From contig JBFWOQ010000007.1 of assembly GCA_050250395.1 (NCBI GenBank), forward strand, positions 1 to 64,000: 64,000 bases of DNA. Reading direction: 5' to 3'. Every line of letters begins with the position of its first letter. Position 1 is the stretch's first letter. This DNA comes from JAGPUQ01 sp050250395. Lineage in GTDB: Bacteria; Pseudomonadota; Gammaproteobacteria; Pseudomonadales; Porticoccaceae. This document shows, piece by piece, positions 43,580-52,011 of this stretch. Both the position numbers and the translations under genes were made by a program. The notes under the pieces were generated by a model. The model was not told where the DNA came from, ran no database searches, and saw nothing but the letters and a program-made list of their open reading frames with translations.

Positions 43580-44581
43580 TCAGTTTTCCCGGGCCGCGTC
43601 GCGGTAGCGGTCCGGCGCGTCGGGGGGGTGGGTCTTGAAGCGTTTGTGGAGCCAGAAGTAATCGGCGGGATGCCGGCGCACCTGGGCTTCCAGCCAGTCG
43701 CTCCAGCGCCGGGTGTCGGCGCTGTCGTCGCCCGATGGGTAGTGGTCCAGCGCCGGCTCGAAGCGGATCACCACCCCGTCGCCCTCGCGCCAGCTCGAAA
43801 ACAGCAGCACCCGGGCGCCGCTCTGGGCGGCGTACTGGGGAATGGCGGTGATGGTGGCGGTCTCGATACCGAAGAAGGGCACGAACACGCCCCGGTTCAG
43901 GCCGAAATCCTGGTCCGGCAGGATCGCCACCACGCCGCGATCGCCCAGTTCCTGCAACATGCGCCGGATCTCCTTGCGGTGGATGAGAGCGATGGGAAAT
44001 TTCCGTGTGCCGCGTTGGTAGAGCTGCTGCTCCAGCACCGGGTTGTCCATGCGCCGGTAGACTGCATGAAACGGCACGATCTCCGATAGCGCGGCGAGCG
44101 CGGTGATGAAAGTCGTGAAGTGGCCGGTCACCAGCAGCAGCGGTCCGCCGGCGGCCAGGGCGCGATCGAGATGCTCGCGACCCTCGACGCGGCTGTTGCC
44201 CAGCAGTTTGTCGCGGGAACCCCAGATCAGGTTGAGCAGATCGAACCCCAGCAGCACCACGGAGTGGAGATGGTCCCGCGCCAGTTGCCGGCGCGTCGGC
44301 TCCGGCAGGGCGGGAAAGCAGAGCTCCAGGTTGCGCCGCACTACCGCGATGCGGCTGTTGCGGCTGTCGGCCAGCCGCTCCGCCAGCCAGGCGGCCAGGC
44401 CCCGCTGCGTACCTGACGGCAGCTTGCCCAGCAGCCAGGTAACGCCGACCACCAGCCAGGACGACCAGTACCTTGGGGCGAAGAGCCTGGGAGCGAAAAG
44501 CCTGGGAGCGAAGCGCCGGGCGGCGGCAACAAGCTTTGGCACAGAAAACCTTGAGGCAAGCCGATGCGGTCGCTGGGCCAT
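43580..44581 (-). CDS. LpxL/HtrB-like lipid A acyltransferase, atypical motif
   Basis: About 333 residues from the ATG at 44581. The family pattern is clear: membrane-proximal N-helix (SWLVVGVTWLLGKLP), NLELCFPALPEPTRRQLARDHL, the RVEGREHLDRAL strand, HAVYRRMDNPVLEQQL, VAILPDQDFG and FVPFFGIETATITAIPQYA. These enzymes add acyl chains to lipid A at the inner membrane. The catalytic HX4(D/E) motif reads HFTTFI, so the acidic residue is replaced by Ile. The frame stays open upstream to 44767, where 15-bp repeats would encode DRTLP units, but no ribosome site supports the longer form. Confidence 0.8.
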   Translation of the reverse strand: MAQRPHRLASRFSVPKLVAAARRFAPRLFAPRLFAPRYWSSWLVVGVTWLLGKLPSGTQRGLAAWLAERLADSRNSRIAVVRRNLELCFPALPEPTRRQLARDHLHSVVLLGFDLLNLIWGSRDKLLGNSRVEGREHLDRALAAGGPLLLVTGHFTTFITALAALSEIVPFHAVYRRMDNPVLEQQLYQRGTRKFPIALIHRKEIRRMLQELGDRGVVAILPDQDFGLNRGVFVPFFGIETATITAIPQYAAQSGARVLLFSSWREGDGVVIRFEPALDHYPSGDDSADTRRWSDWLEAQVRRHPADYFWLHKRFKTHPPDAPDRYRDAAREN

Positions 44582-44631
44582 GAGGGTGGGGATGAGGTGA
44601 CAGCGCGCATTATCCCGATACCGGTGCCGCG

Positions 44632-44691
44632 CTGGCAATGTCCGGTCTGGCAATGTCCGGTCTGGCAATGTCCTGTCGGGCAATGTCCGGT
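44632..44691. repeat. 15-bp tandem repeat, 4 units
   Basis: Four units of CTGGCAATGTCCGGT (the third and fourth with two or three changes) fill 60 bp immediately upstream of the LpxL-like gene. Confidence 0.92.
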
Positions 44692-44847
44692 GTCGGTGGG
44701 TGCGCGGACCGGTGGCGGAAAATCGGCCGCGGCAGTCCGGTAAGCGCAAGGTCGGCGGTGAAACCAACCCGGGCAGTGCGGGTCGAAATTACTGGCCGTC
44801 TGTCGTCATGACGGGCTGCAACCGGCAAAAATCACAAGGAGAACGCC

Positions 44848-45057
44848 ATGCCTGCGCACAGTTACAAACACATCGAGGTTACCGGCAGCTCCACCGTCGG
44901 CATTGACGATGCCATCAGCACCGCGGTGGCAAAGGCGGGGAAGACCCTCCACGACCTGCACTGGTTCGAGGTGGTCGATACCCGCGGCTATATCGAGGGC
45001 AACAAGGTCAAACACTGGCAGGTAACCGTCAAGATCGGCTTTCGTCTGGAAGATTGA
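44848..45057 (+). CDS. Dodecin
   Basis: A 69-residue flavin-binding storage protein forming dodecamers. The full family pattern is visible: YKHIEVTGSSTVGIDDAIS, AKAGKTLHDLHWFEV with the flavin-stacking Trp, and YQVTVKIGF-type ending (HWQVTVKIGFRLED). It buffers free flavin and protects against its photoreactivity. AAGGAG precedes the ATG and a strong terminator follows the stop, so it forms a single-gene unit. Confidence 0.95.
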   Translation: MPAHSYKHIEVTGSSTVGIDDAISTAVAKAGKTLHDLHWFEVVDTRGYIEGNKVKHWQVTVKIGFRLED

Positions 45058-45075
45058 CGGGGCGGCAATGCCAGC

Positions 45076-45107
45076 GCGCGGGCTCCGGAGGGAGCCCGCG
45101 CCGTTTT
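45076..45107 (+). terminator. Rho-independent terminator of dodecin gene
   Basis: An 11-bp perfect stem (GCGCGGGCTCC / GGAGCCCGCGC) with loop GGAG, then CCGTTTT. It begins 19 bp after the dodecin stop. Confidence 0.9.
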
Positions 45108-45192
45108 GAGGGTTGGAATTTTGCGCCTGTTCCTGCGGGGAAAGTCCAGCTGGGAACTTGCGGGCGAGTGGTTGCGGGCGGACGGTTGCCGC

Positions 45193-46689
45193 TCAGGACA
45201 CGCCGACGGCAATCCCCACCCGGTAGCCGATGGCTTCGGTGAGATGTGACGTCCGCGGCTGTGCGCAGTCATCGAGATCGGCGATGGTACGCGCGACGCG
45301 CAGCAGACGATGGTAGGCACGCGCGGAGAGCCCCAGACGCTCGATGGCGGTATCGAGCAGCTTGCGCTGGGCGGTGTCGAGCGGGCAGTGGACCGCGAGG
45401 GCCGCCGGCGCCAGTGCGCTGTTCAGTTCCCCCTGTCGTTCGTGCTGGCGCCGGCGCGCCGCCAGCACCCGGGCGCGGACGGCGGCGCTCGATTCGCCGG
45501 CGACGGCGTCCGCGGTGAGTTCGTTGCGCGCCATGCGCGGCACCGTCACCAGCAGATCGAAGCGATCCAGCAGGGGGCCGGACAGCCGGCCCCGATAGCG
45601 CGCGATCTGGTCCGGCGTGCAGCGGCAGCGCGTTTCGCCCAGATAACCGCAGGGGCAGGGGTTCATGGCCGCGACCAGCTGGAAGCGCGCCGGAAACTCG
45701 ATGCGCGCCTGCACCCGCGCGATGGCGATCCGCCCGGATTCCAGCGGCTCCCGCAGCACTTCCAGCACCTTGCGGGGAAACTCCGGCAGCTCGTCGAGAA
45801 ACAGCACACCGCGGTGCGCGAGGGATATTTCCCCCGGGCGCGGGGTGCCGCCGCCACCCACCAGTGCGGCAGCTGAAGCGCTGTGATGGGGTGCCCGAAA
45901 CGGGCGCGTGTGAAAGCTGCCGCGCGCGATGCCCGCGACCGAATAGATGGCCGCGACCTCGATGGCGTCCCCTTCGGCGAGCGGCGGCAGGATGCCCGGC
46001 AGACGGCTCGCGAGCATCGTCTTGCCGGTCCCGGGCGGGCCGCTCAGGAGCAGGTTGTGGCCGCCGGCGGCGGCGATTTCCAGCGTGCGCCGGGCCTGGT
46101 GCTGGCCGATGACATCGGCGAGGTCGGGGCCGCCGCCGGCGCATTCGGGTGGTGTAAAAGGCTGCCGCGGCAGCGCCGCCAGCCCGCGCAAATGCGCGCA
46201 CACGCTGAGCAGATGGTCGGCACCATGCACCACCGCGGACCGTGCGAGCGCGGCTTCCTCGGCATTGGCGAGGGCCACGACCAGACTGCGCCCCGCAGCG
46301 GCGGCGGCCAGCGCGGCGGGCAATGAACCCTCGACCGGCCGCAATTCGCCGGACAGCGACAGCTCGCCCAGAAATTCGTGGCCGCCGAGCGCCTCCGCCG
46401 GCAGTTGGCCGGAGGCGGCCAGAATTCCGAGCGCGATGGCGAGATCGAAGCGTCCGCCCTCCTTCGGCAGATCGGCGGGCGCCAGATTGACGGTGATGCG
46501 GCGGCGGGGAAATTCGAAATGGGCGTTGAGCAGTGCGCTGCGCACCCGGTCCTTGCTTTCCTTAACCGCCGTTTCCGGCAGCCCCACGATGTTGAGGGAC
46601 GGCAGTCCGTTGGAGAGATGCACCTCGACCGCCACTGAGGGGGCGGCGATCCCGGAGCGGGCGCGGGTGTGGACGAGTGCGAGCGACAT
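45193..46689 (-). CDS. comM: ComM/YifB family Mg-chelatase-like AAA ATPase
   Basis: A 498-residue protein. The N-terminal ChlI-like domain (1-170) has VEVHLSNGLPSLNIVGLPETAVKESKDRVRSAL. The AAA core has Walker A LLSGPPGTGKTML, Walker B FLDELPEF and the zinc-ribbon-like CPCGYLGETRCRC insert. The C-terminal lid ends in AIGYRV. In naturally competent bacteria ComM is a branch-migration helicase for incoming DNA; elsewhere it is conserved without transformation. The start at 46689 follows AGGGAAG. Confidence 0.92.
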   Translation of the reverse strand: MSLALVHTRARSGIAAPSVAVEVHLSNGLPSLNIVGLPETAVKESKDRVRSALLNAHFEFPRRRITVNLAPADLPKEGGRFDLAIALGILAASGQLPAEALGGHEFLGELSLSGELRPVEGSLPAALAAAAAGRSLVVALANAEEAALARSAVVHGADHLLSVCAHLRGLAALPRQPFTPPECAGGGPDLADVIGQHQARRTLEIAAAGGHNLLLSGPPGTGKTMLASRLPGILPPLAEGDAIEVAAIYSVAGIARGSFHTRPFRAPHHSASAAALVGGGGTPRPGEISLAHRGVLFLDELPEFPRKVLEVLREPLESGRIAIARVQARIEFPARFQLVAAMNPCPCGYLGETRCRCTPDQIARYRGRLSGPLLDRFDLLVTVPRMARNELTADAVAGESSAAVRARVLAARRRQHERQGELNSALAPAALAVHCPLDTAQRKLLDTAIERLGLSARAYHRLLRVARTIADLDDCAQPRTSHLTEAIGYRVGIAVGVS

Positions 46690-46821
46690 GAATCTTCCCT
46701 GAGGGTGCCGAATCCCGGTTGCCGCGCCTGCGCGTGGTCTGGGTTGCAGGACAACTCGGCGTGCAAAAGGCATTGAAACAACAAACCGCGGTAGTGTCGA
46801 CGCCGCCGTGAAGACGCGATT

Positions 46822-46840
46822 GCGCACCAAGGCGGTGCGC
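46822..46840 (+). promoter_or_regulatory. Putative NtrC (GlnG) enhancer site
   Basis: GCGCACC-AAGGC-GGTGCGC is a 7-bp perfect inverted repeat with the GCACC-N5-GGTGC core of NtrC sites. A second half-site TGCGCACCAAA lies at 46863-46873. It is about 85 bp upstream of the sigma-54 promoter below, the usual enhancer spacing. Confidence 0.7.
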
Positions 46841-46924
46841 GAATCCCGGGTCGAGCTGCTGTTGCGCACCAAAAAAAACGCCCCGCGCTGTGCGCGGAGT
46901 TCTTCGCACCCCGATAACCCGTCT

Positions 46925-46939
46925 TGGCACGACCCGTGC
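46925..46939 (+). promoter_or_regulatory. Sigma-54 promoter for glnK-amtB
   Basis: TGGCACG-ACCC-GTGC fits the sigma-54 consensus TGGCACG-N4-TTGC with one mismatch and exact -24/-12 spacing. It leaves a leader of about 185 nt before glnK. The rest of 46690-47136 shows no convincing gene. Confidence 0.75.
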
Positions 46940-47136
46940 CTACAGCATCCCGTGCCCCGCGCAAACCTTGCGAAATTGCCAGAGGTTTGCGCCGGCGCCG
47001 GCGCCAGCTGGCCCTTCACGGACGGAGGCTGTAACGGCCACTCAGCGACGTGGTTTTTGCAAGTCATCCAACCCGGACCGCGGGCGATACGGTCGAGTCG
47101 ACCCCCGCGCGATCCCGCCATCACAGGAGGCGAGCC

Positions 47137-47475
47137 ATGAAAATGATTACGGCGATCATCAAGCCATTCAAACTGGATGATGTCCGCGAGGCCCTGGCCA
47201 GTGTCGGCGCCCAGGGCGTGACCGTCACCGAGGTCAAGGGATTCGGGCGCCAGAAGGGCCACACCGAGTTGTACCGGGGTGCGGAGTATGTGGTGGATTT
47301 TCTGCCCAAGGTAAAGCTGGAAGTGGCCCTGCCGGATGCCCTGGTGGATGCCGCCGTCGAGGCGATCATCGCCGCCGCGGCGACCGGCAAGATCGGCGAC
47401 GGCAAGGTATTCATTTCCGATCTGCAGGAAGTGGTCCGTATCCGCACCCGCGAAACCGGCGAAGACGCCATCTAA
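47137..47475 (+). CDS. glnK: Nitrogen regulatory protein P-II (GlnK)
   Basis: A 112-residue P-II protein. The T-loop carries the uridylylation Tyr51 in ELYRGAEY; the B-loop TGKIGDGKVF and C-loop RIRTRETGEDAI are intact. It senses ATP/ADP and 2-oxoglutarate and blocks AmtB when nitrogen is plentiful. The glnK name rests on its position 61 bp before amtB and on the sigma-54/NtrC sites upstream. GGAGG precedes the ATG at 47137. The paralogue at 52674 is about 75 per cent identical by eye. Confidence 0.94.
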   Translation: MKMITAIIKPFKLDDVREALASVGAQGVTVTEVKGFGRQKGHTELYRGAEYVVDFLPKVKLEVALPDALVDAAVEAIIAAAATGKIGDGKVFISDLQEVVRIRTRETGEDAI

Positions 47476-47536
47476 CAACGATCATGGGTTGGCCGCGGCG
47501 TGCGCCGGGCGGCCCAACCCTTATGAGGAGAAGCTC

Positions 47537-48946
47537 ATGATACGCAAATTGACCAAGACCCTGCTGCTGGTCCTGGGTTCGGGCCTCACCGCCTCGGCGG
47601 GCGCCGCGGACTACACCGCACCCGTGTACGACATGGGTAATGTGGCCTGGCTGATGACCGCCACCGCGCTCGTGTTGTTCATGTCGCTGCCCGGGCTGGC
47701 GCTGTTTTATGGCGGGATGGTGCGCGCCAAGAACATGCTGTCGGTGCTCACGCAGACCTTTGCGATTTTCTGCGTGATCGCGGTGCTGTGGGTGGTGTAC
47801 GGCTACAGCGTGGCGTTTTCCAGCGGCGGGCCGTTCTTCGGCGGCTTCGACAAGACCATGCTGAGCGGCGTGATCTACGACGCCGCGGGCAATTTCGTGC
47901 CCACGGGTACGTTCAGCAAAGGGGTGGCGATTCCCGAGCTGATGTTCGCCATGTTCCAGCTCACCTTCGCCTGCATTACCGTGGCGCTGGTCGCCGGAGC
48001 CTATGCCGAACGGATGAAATTCAAGGCGGTGCTGCTGTTCTCGGTGGTCTGGTTCACGTTTTCGTATCTGCCCATGGCGCACATGGTGTGGTGGTGGCCG
48101 GGCCCGGACGCCTACACTTCGCCGGAGGTGGTGGGTGAGCTCAATGCCACCGCGGGCTGGTTGTGGCAGCTGGGCGCGCTCGACTTCGCCGGCGGTACCG
48201 TGGTGCACATCAATTCCGGTGTGGCCGGCCTGGTGTGCGCGCTGTTCCTCGGCAAGCGGGTGGGTTACGGCAAGACGTCGATGGCGCCGCACAATCTGGT
48301 GATGTCCATGATCGGCGCCTCCATGCTCTGGTTCGGCTGGTTCGGCTTCAACGCCGGTTCCAATCTCGAAGCCAATGGCTATGCCGTGCTGGCCTTCGCC
48401 AACACCCTGTTTGCCACCGCGGTGGCCGGCATCACCTGGTTTTTTGCCGAGTGGATCTTCAAGGGCAAGCCGTCCCTGCTGGGGATCATTTCGGGGGCGG
48501 TCGCGGGTCTGGTGGGCATTACGCCGGCGTGCGGTTTCGTCGGCATCCAGGGTGCCCTGGTGATCGGCCTGGTGTGCGGCTTTGGCTGCTTCCTCGCGGT
48601 CGCCTACCTCAAGAAACTGCTGGGCTACGACGACGCGCTCGATGCCTTCGGGGTGCATGCGGTCGGCGGTATCCTGGGCGCCATATTGACCGGCATCTAC
48701 GTCAACCCGGCGTTGGGCGGGGCCGGCTATGTCACCGACGGCTGGGTCGGACCCACTTTCGGCTATGACTCGGCCCAGATCCTGATCCAGGTCAAAGCGG
48801 TGGCGGTGGCGGTGGTCTGGAGCGCGGTGGTGGCCGCGGTCACGCTGGCCGTACTCAAGTTCACCATCGGACTGCGGGTCGGCGAAGAGGCGGAGCGGGA
48901 AGGGCTGGATATCGCCGAACACGGCGAAAAAGCCTACAACCCCTAG
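47537..48946 (+). CDS. amtB: Ammonium transporter AmtB
   Basis: A 469-residue inner-membrane channel. A cleavable signal (LLLVLGSGLTASAGA) precedes 11 spans. Pore residues are present: the twin His segments HINSGVAGLVCALFLGKR and DAFGVHAVGGILGA, the gating Phe pair (FYGGMVRAKN; TFACITVALVAG), and the DYTAPVYDMGNVAWLM N-terminus. The C-terminal tail (RVGEEAEREGLDIAEHGEKAY) contacts GlnK. It imports ammonium under nitrogen limitation, in one transcript with glnK. Confidence 0.95.
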   Translation: MIRKLTKTLLLVLGSGLTASAGAADYTAPVYDMGNVAWLMTATALVLFMSLPGLALFYGGMVRAKNMLSVLTQTFAIFCVIAVLWVVYGYSVAFSSGGPFFGGFDKTMLSGVIYDAAGNFVPTGTFSKGVAIPELMFAMFQLTFACITVALVAGAYAERMKFKAVLLFSVVWFTFSYLPMAHMVWWWPGPDAYTSPEVVGELNATAGWLWQLGALDFAGGTVVHINSGVAGLVCALFLGKRVGYGKTSMAPHNLVMSMIGASMLWFGWFGFNAGSNLEANGYAVLAFANTLFATAVAGITWFFAEWIFKGKPSLLGIISGAVAGLVGITPACGFVGIQGALVIGLVCGFGCFLAVAYLKKLLGYDDALDAFGVHAVGGILGAILTGIYVNPALGGAGYVTDGWVGPTFGYDSAQILIQVKAVAVAVVWSAVVAAVTLAVLKFTIGLRVGEEAEREGLDIAEHGEKAYNP

Positions 48947-48993
48947 TCGGTGTGCCCCGGCGCTGCACCGATCCGGGTGCAGCGTTTCCAGCT

Positions 48994-49043
48994 CTGAAGC
49001 AAAAAGCTGAAGCAAAAAGTTGAAGCAAAGAGCTGACGCAAAG
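48994..49043 (+). repeat. 13-bp tandem repeat, about 4 units
   Basis: Units of CTGAAGCAAAAAG with increasing divergence lead into the terminator stem behind amtB. An additional hairpin (CGCTGCACC / GGTGCAGCG) lies just before, at 48961-48984. Confidence 0.8.
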
Positions 49044-49073
49044 CCCCGCACTGGTTGCGGGGCTTTGCGTTTT
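49038..49073 (+). terminator. Terminator behind amtB
   Basis: A 13-bp perfect stem (GCAAAGCCCCGCA and complement) with a 5-base loop is followed by GTTTT. It also ends the convergent gene, since the A-rich tract mirrors it on the other strand. Confidence 0.9.
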
Positions 49074-49082
49074 GGCAGGCTG

Positions 49083-49901
49083 TCAGGGCTTGGCGAGTTT
49101 GGCCATCGCGTGAAAAATCGCCGTGCCGAGCCACAGTGTCGCCAACGCCAACAGGATGCCGAGCACCAGACCCGCCGCGATGCCCACGGCGTTGAAGCCG
49201 TCCAGCGCCCCGCGCCCGGCAAGCTCCGCCACCAGCCGGAACAGATCGTCGCTGCGCCAGGTCGCGACGGCGACTGCGCCCGCGTCGGTCAGTGCCGCAC
49301 CGGCGCGGCTCGCCAGAATCGATCCTGCCTCATAGTAGTCTCCGCTCAAGCTCAGTACCGGGGCGAGCGCCCAGGGCAGGCTTGCTCCGAATCCAGCCGT
49401 TGCCGCCAGACCGGCGCGGCGCGCGCACACCAGTAGCGCGGGGACCCCGGGAAACAGTGTCAGGAGGTAGGGGGCGAGCACCGTCGCCAGATACACGCCG
49501 TCGTGGCCGCCGGTGTCGAAGCCGGTCAACTGCCCGGCGTAATCCGATCCCACGGCCACAAAGGGCAGCCAGCGCGCCAGCCAGGCGGCGCCGTATTCCG
49601 GCGCGATTTCGAGGCGCGTGACTTCGCCCCCCGCCGCGAGGCAGCCGAGCGCATGCGCGAGTTCGTGCAGCGGCACATAGAGCCACCAACCCGCCGCAAC
49701 GCCCAGCGCCAGCACCAGCCAGCCGCGCCAGCCCAGATCGAGGGTGCGCTCGACGCCGGCCAGCAGCGTCGGCCACAGGCGTCTGCGGTTGTCGTTCGTC
49801 CGTTCCGGTCCCTGCCCGGGGAACTCGTTTCCCGGTGTCATCACCCTGCCGATGCCCAGCCATGCCCGTCCGGTGCGCATTGTGCCTGCTGCACTCGCCA
49901 A
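49083..49901 (-). CDS. Integral membrane protein with HExxH motif (M50-like)
   Basis: Up to 272 residues with about six hydrophobic spans. The second span carries YVPLHELAHALGCLAAGGEV, an HExxH zinc-protease motif in a membrane helix as in site-2 proteases, but the usual downstream NPDG/LDG ligand motif was not seen. A zinc protease or a degenerate relative are both possible. Starts at 49901, or at Met21 (49841). It neighbours the exosortase H locus, though on the other side of the IPTL-CTERM gene; a role there is only a guess. Confidence 0.55.
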   Translation of the reverse strand: MASAAGTMRTGRAWLGIGRVMTPGNEFPGQGPERTNDNRRRLWPTLLAGVERTLDLGWRGWLVLALGVAAGWWLYVPLHELAHALGCLAAGGEVTRLEIAPEYGAAWLARWLPFVAVGSDYAGQLTGFDTGGHDGVYLATVLAPYLLTLFPGVPALLVCARRAGLAATAGFGASLPWALAPVLSLSGDYYEAGSILASRAGAALTDAGAVAVATWRSDDLFRLVAELAGRGALDGFNAVGIAAGLVLGILLALATLWLGTAIFHAMAKLAKP

Positions 49902-50040
49902 GGCGAAGTGCTCGGCTGTTGCCGGAAGGCGCGCGCGGTGGCGGCCCCGGCATTTACAGCCGCCCGGGGAGTGGCTAGGCTTGGGGTACCGACTGCAGGT
50001 ATCGCGGCCGGTGCCGACAAACTTTCAGGAGAGACTTGTC

Positions 50041-50232
50041 ATGTCGCGGATTCACAGGATCGGCAGTTTTGGAATATGGGCAGCGTCCCTGCTGTGCGTT
50101 GACGCTTTTGCCGGCAGCATCGCCCCGCCGCCGGCCACGGCAGTGCCGACGTTGGGCGAGTGGGGGCTGGCCGGGATCGCGGCCTTGCTGGCCGTGGCTG
50201 CCGGACGCGCCCTGTACAAGCGCAAGCGTTAG
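50041..50232 (+). CDS. Minimal IPTL-CTERM sorting-signal protein
   Basis: A 63-residue protein. Residues 1-25 are a signal peptide ending DAFAGS. After only about ten residues (IAPPPATA) comes VPTLGEWG, the IPTLxxWG motif, then a hydrophobic span (LAGIAALLAVAAGRAL) and a basic tail YKRKR. That is a complete exosortase H sorting signal with almost no mature domain. AGGAGAG stands 7 bp before the ATG. It lies 1.2 kb from the exosortase H genes. It may be a test-size substrate, a regulator or a remnant of a larger protein. Confidence 0.82.
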   Translation: MSRIHRIGSFGIWAASLLCVDAFAGSIAPPPATAVPTLGEWGLAGIAALLAVAAGRALYKRKR

Positions 50233-50300
50233 GCCGGCACGCTGCAAACGATTGGCTGGAGGCACGCGGCAAGCTCGGGCTCGGTCATCGGTGATTGTCC

Positions 50301-51116
50301 ATGAACGATGCGCCGGAGTGGTTGGCGGGCGCCTGGTACCTGGTTTGGGTAACGGCTCTGCCGGCGTTGTTGCTGGTCGAGAATGCGGCGCCGCGCCAGC
50401 GCTCCCACCCCCGGCCCTGGCGCCGTTGGAGCGGTAATCTGGCGCTGGCGGCCGGCTTCTGGTGGCTGGGCCGCGAAACCCTGTTGCTGGGTGCCGCCGC
50501 CAGCGCGTTGTGGCTCGGTGCCGAGCCCCCGGGTCTGCTGACCTGGATGTCTCTGCCGGCGTTCATCGCCCTGCCCGTCGCCCTGCTGCTGATGGATTGG
50601 GTGGAGTACGCCATCCACTGGGCGTACCACCACAATCCTCTGCTCTGGCGCCTGCACCGGCTGCATCACAGCGATCCCCATGTCGATCTCAGCACCACGC
50701 TGCGCCAGCATCCGCTGGTGGTATTCGTGGATGTGCCGGCGCGCCTGCTGATCTGGACGGCGCTGGGTATTCCGCCGCTGGCAGTGCTGATCTATCAGTC
50801 GGTCTCGCTGGCGGTGCACCTGTTCAGCCACGTCAACTGGCAGTTGCCGGTGGCGGTGGAAAAGCGGCTGCGGCGCATACTGGTGACACCGGATTTCCAC
50901 GTCGTCCATCACTCGCCAGAGCGGATCGAGACCGACAGCAACTATGGCTCCGTGCTGCCCTGGTGGGATTATCTGTTCGGTACCGCCCAGCTGCGCGATG
51001 CCGCCCATTGCCGGGCCCTGGCGCCTGGGCTGGAGGAGTTCCGGGACGAAGGTGATCTCTGGCTGCACCGGCTGCTGTTGCAGCCCTGGTCCAGCGGCCG
51101 CACGCAAACCGGTTGA
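50301..51116 (+). CDS. Sterol desaturase/fatty acid hydroxylase family protein
   Basis: A 271-residue integral membrane di-iron enzyme. Histidine clusters are HWAYHH, LHRLHHSDPHVD and DFHVVHHS, the four-box pattern of this superfamily, with four to five membrane spans. It would hydroxylate or desaturate a lipid. The ATG at 50301 was preferred to a TTG at 50295. It lies between the IPTL-CTERM gene and the convergent exosortase genes. Confidence 0.87.
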   Translation: MNDAPEWLAGAWYLVWVTALPALLLVENAAPRQRSHPRPWRRWSGNLALAAGFWWLGRETLLLGAAASALWLGAEPPGLLTWMSLPAFIALPVALLLMDWVEYAIHWAYHHNPLLWRLHRLHHSDPHVDLSTTLRQHPLVVFVDVPARLLIWTALGIPPLAVLIYQSVSLAVHLFSHVNWQLPVAVEKRLRRILVTPDFHVVHHSPERIETDSNYGSVLPWWDYLFGTAQLRDAAHCRALAPGLEEFRDEGDLWLHRLLLQPWSSGRTQTG

Positions 51117-51211
51117 GCGCGGCGTTGCGCCCCCGCCGCCATGGGGTTGGCGCCACGGCACAGAAAATCGGGCCGGGGCGGCCCTCCTAACAGGTGCCGA
51201 TTCCGATGTAG

Positions 51212-51315
51212 GCCGGATAAGCCGGCCGCAAGGCCGGTGCATCCGGCGCTCGGCGTTTGCCGGCACAAGGTAGCCGGTCGGTGGGCAGGGTGCCGGATGC
51301 GCGGCGCTTATCCGA
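51212..51315. repeat. REP-like palindromes (BIME-style pair)
   Basis: GCCGGATAA ... GCATCCGGC (51212-51247) and, in the other orientation, GCCGGATGC ... TTATCCGA (51292-51315). The GCCGGATAAG/GCATCCGGC arms closely resemble enterobacterial REP units. No gene is visible in 51117-51402. Confidence 0.75.
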
Positions 51316-51402
51316 CCACCTCCGGCGGGAGTTGCGCCCCCCGACCGCCGGTAGGAGCGGCGCCCCGCCGCGATAGGTTTGACGCAGCCGGCGGCGCTGT
51401 CG

Positions 51403-52011
51403 TTATCCGCTCGATGTCCCCAGTCGGGGGTTCAATCGGGCGAGGTAGCTGCCGTGTCCCGCCATCCACACCACCAGTGGCATCACCATGGGCAGCAGCA
51501 GGGATCCGAGCTGGTAGGCCAGGGCGACGGCGTCGCGGGCAGGCGCGCCCCACTGTTGCTGGGCGACGAAGGCGCCTCCGGTGTCGAATACCAGCGTCTT
51601 GATCTGCGTCGCCAGCATCGAGGCCAGTTCGATCAGCAGTAAAACGCTGAGGCCGACGGCCAGCCGCCGTGCCCGGCCCGGCAACGGCGTGGCGAGCGCC
51701 AGTGCTGCAAACAGCGGCAGCGAATAGCTGTAGCTCAGCGGATTGGTGAGAAATCCGAGGTTTTCGCCGATCGGTGGATTGACCACCAGTTGACCGCCGA
51801 CTTCGCCAAAGCGGGAGATCAGCAGCAGCTGGCCGTCGTGCAGGCGCAGGTCCGCGACCGCTTCGGGCAGCCAGAATTGCAGCAGGTGATGGGCCAGCCA
51901 CGCGACCGGCGCCAGGTGCCACGCGGCGGTCAGATACCAGATCGCGAAAGTGACGGGCAGCCAGAGCAGGATGCGACCCAGCAGGGGGGGCAGGGGACCG
52001 CTAGCCGGCAC
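51403..52011 (-). CDS. Exosortase H-associated membrane protein
   Basis: A 202-residue protein with about four membrane spans. A first span (RILLWLPVTFAIWYLTAAW) is followed by a periplasmic segment (LRLHDGQLLLISRFGEVGGQ, NPLSYSYSLPLFAALAL). Genes of this type accompany xrtH; the exact role is unknown. It overlaps the xrtH stop by 11 bp and starts with GTG, so expression is coupled. Confidence 0.75.
   Translation of the reverse strand: MPASGPLPPLLGRILLWLPVTFAIWYLTAAWHLAPVAWLAHHLLQFWLPEAVADLRLHDGQLLLISRFGEVGGQLVVNPPIGENLGFLTNPLSYSYSLPLFAALALATPLPGRARRLAVGLSVLLLIELASMLATQIKTLVFDTGGAFVAQQQWGAPARDAVALAYQLGSLLLPMVMPLVVWMAGHGSYLARLNPRLGTSSG

Noticed and set aside
46808..47140. A 110-codon frame upstream of glnK
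   Set aside because: It covers the NtrC and sigma-54 sites, has no ribosome site or recognisable motif, and most likely is leader DNA.
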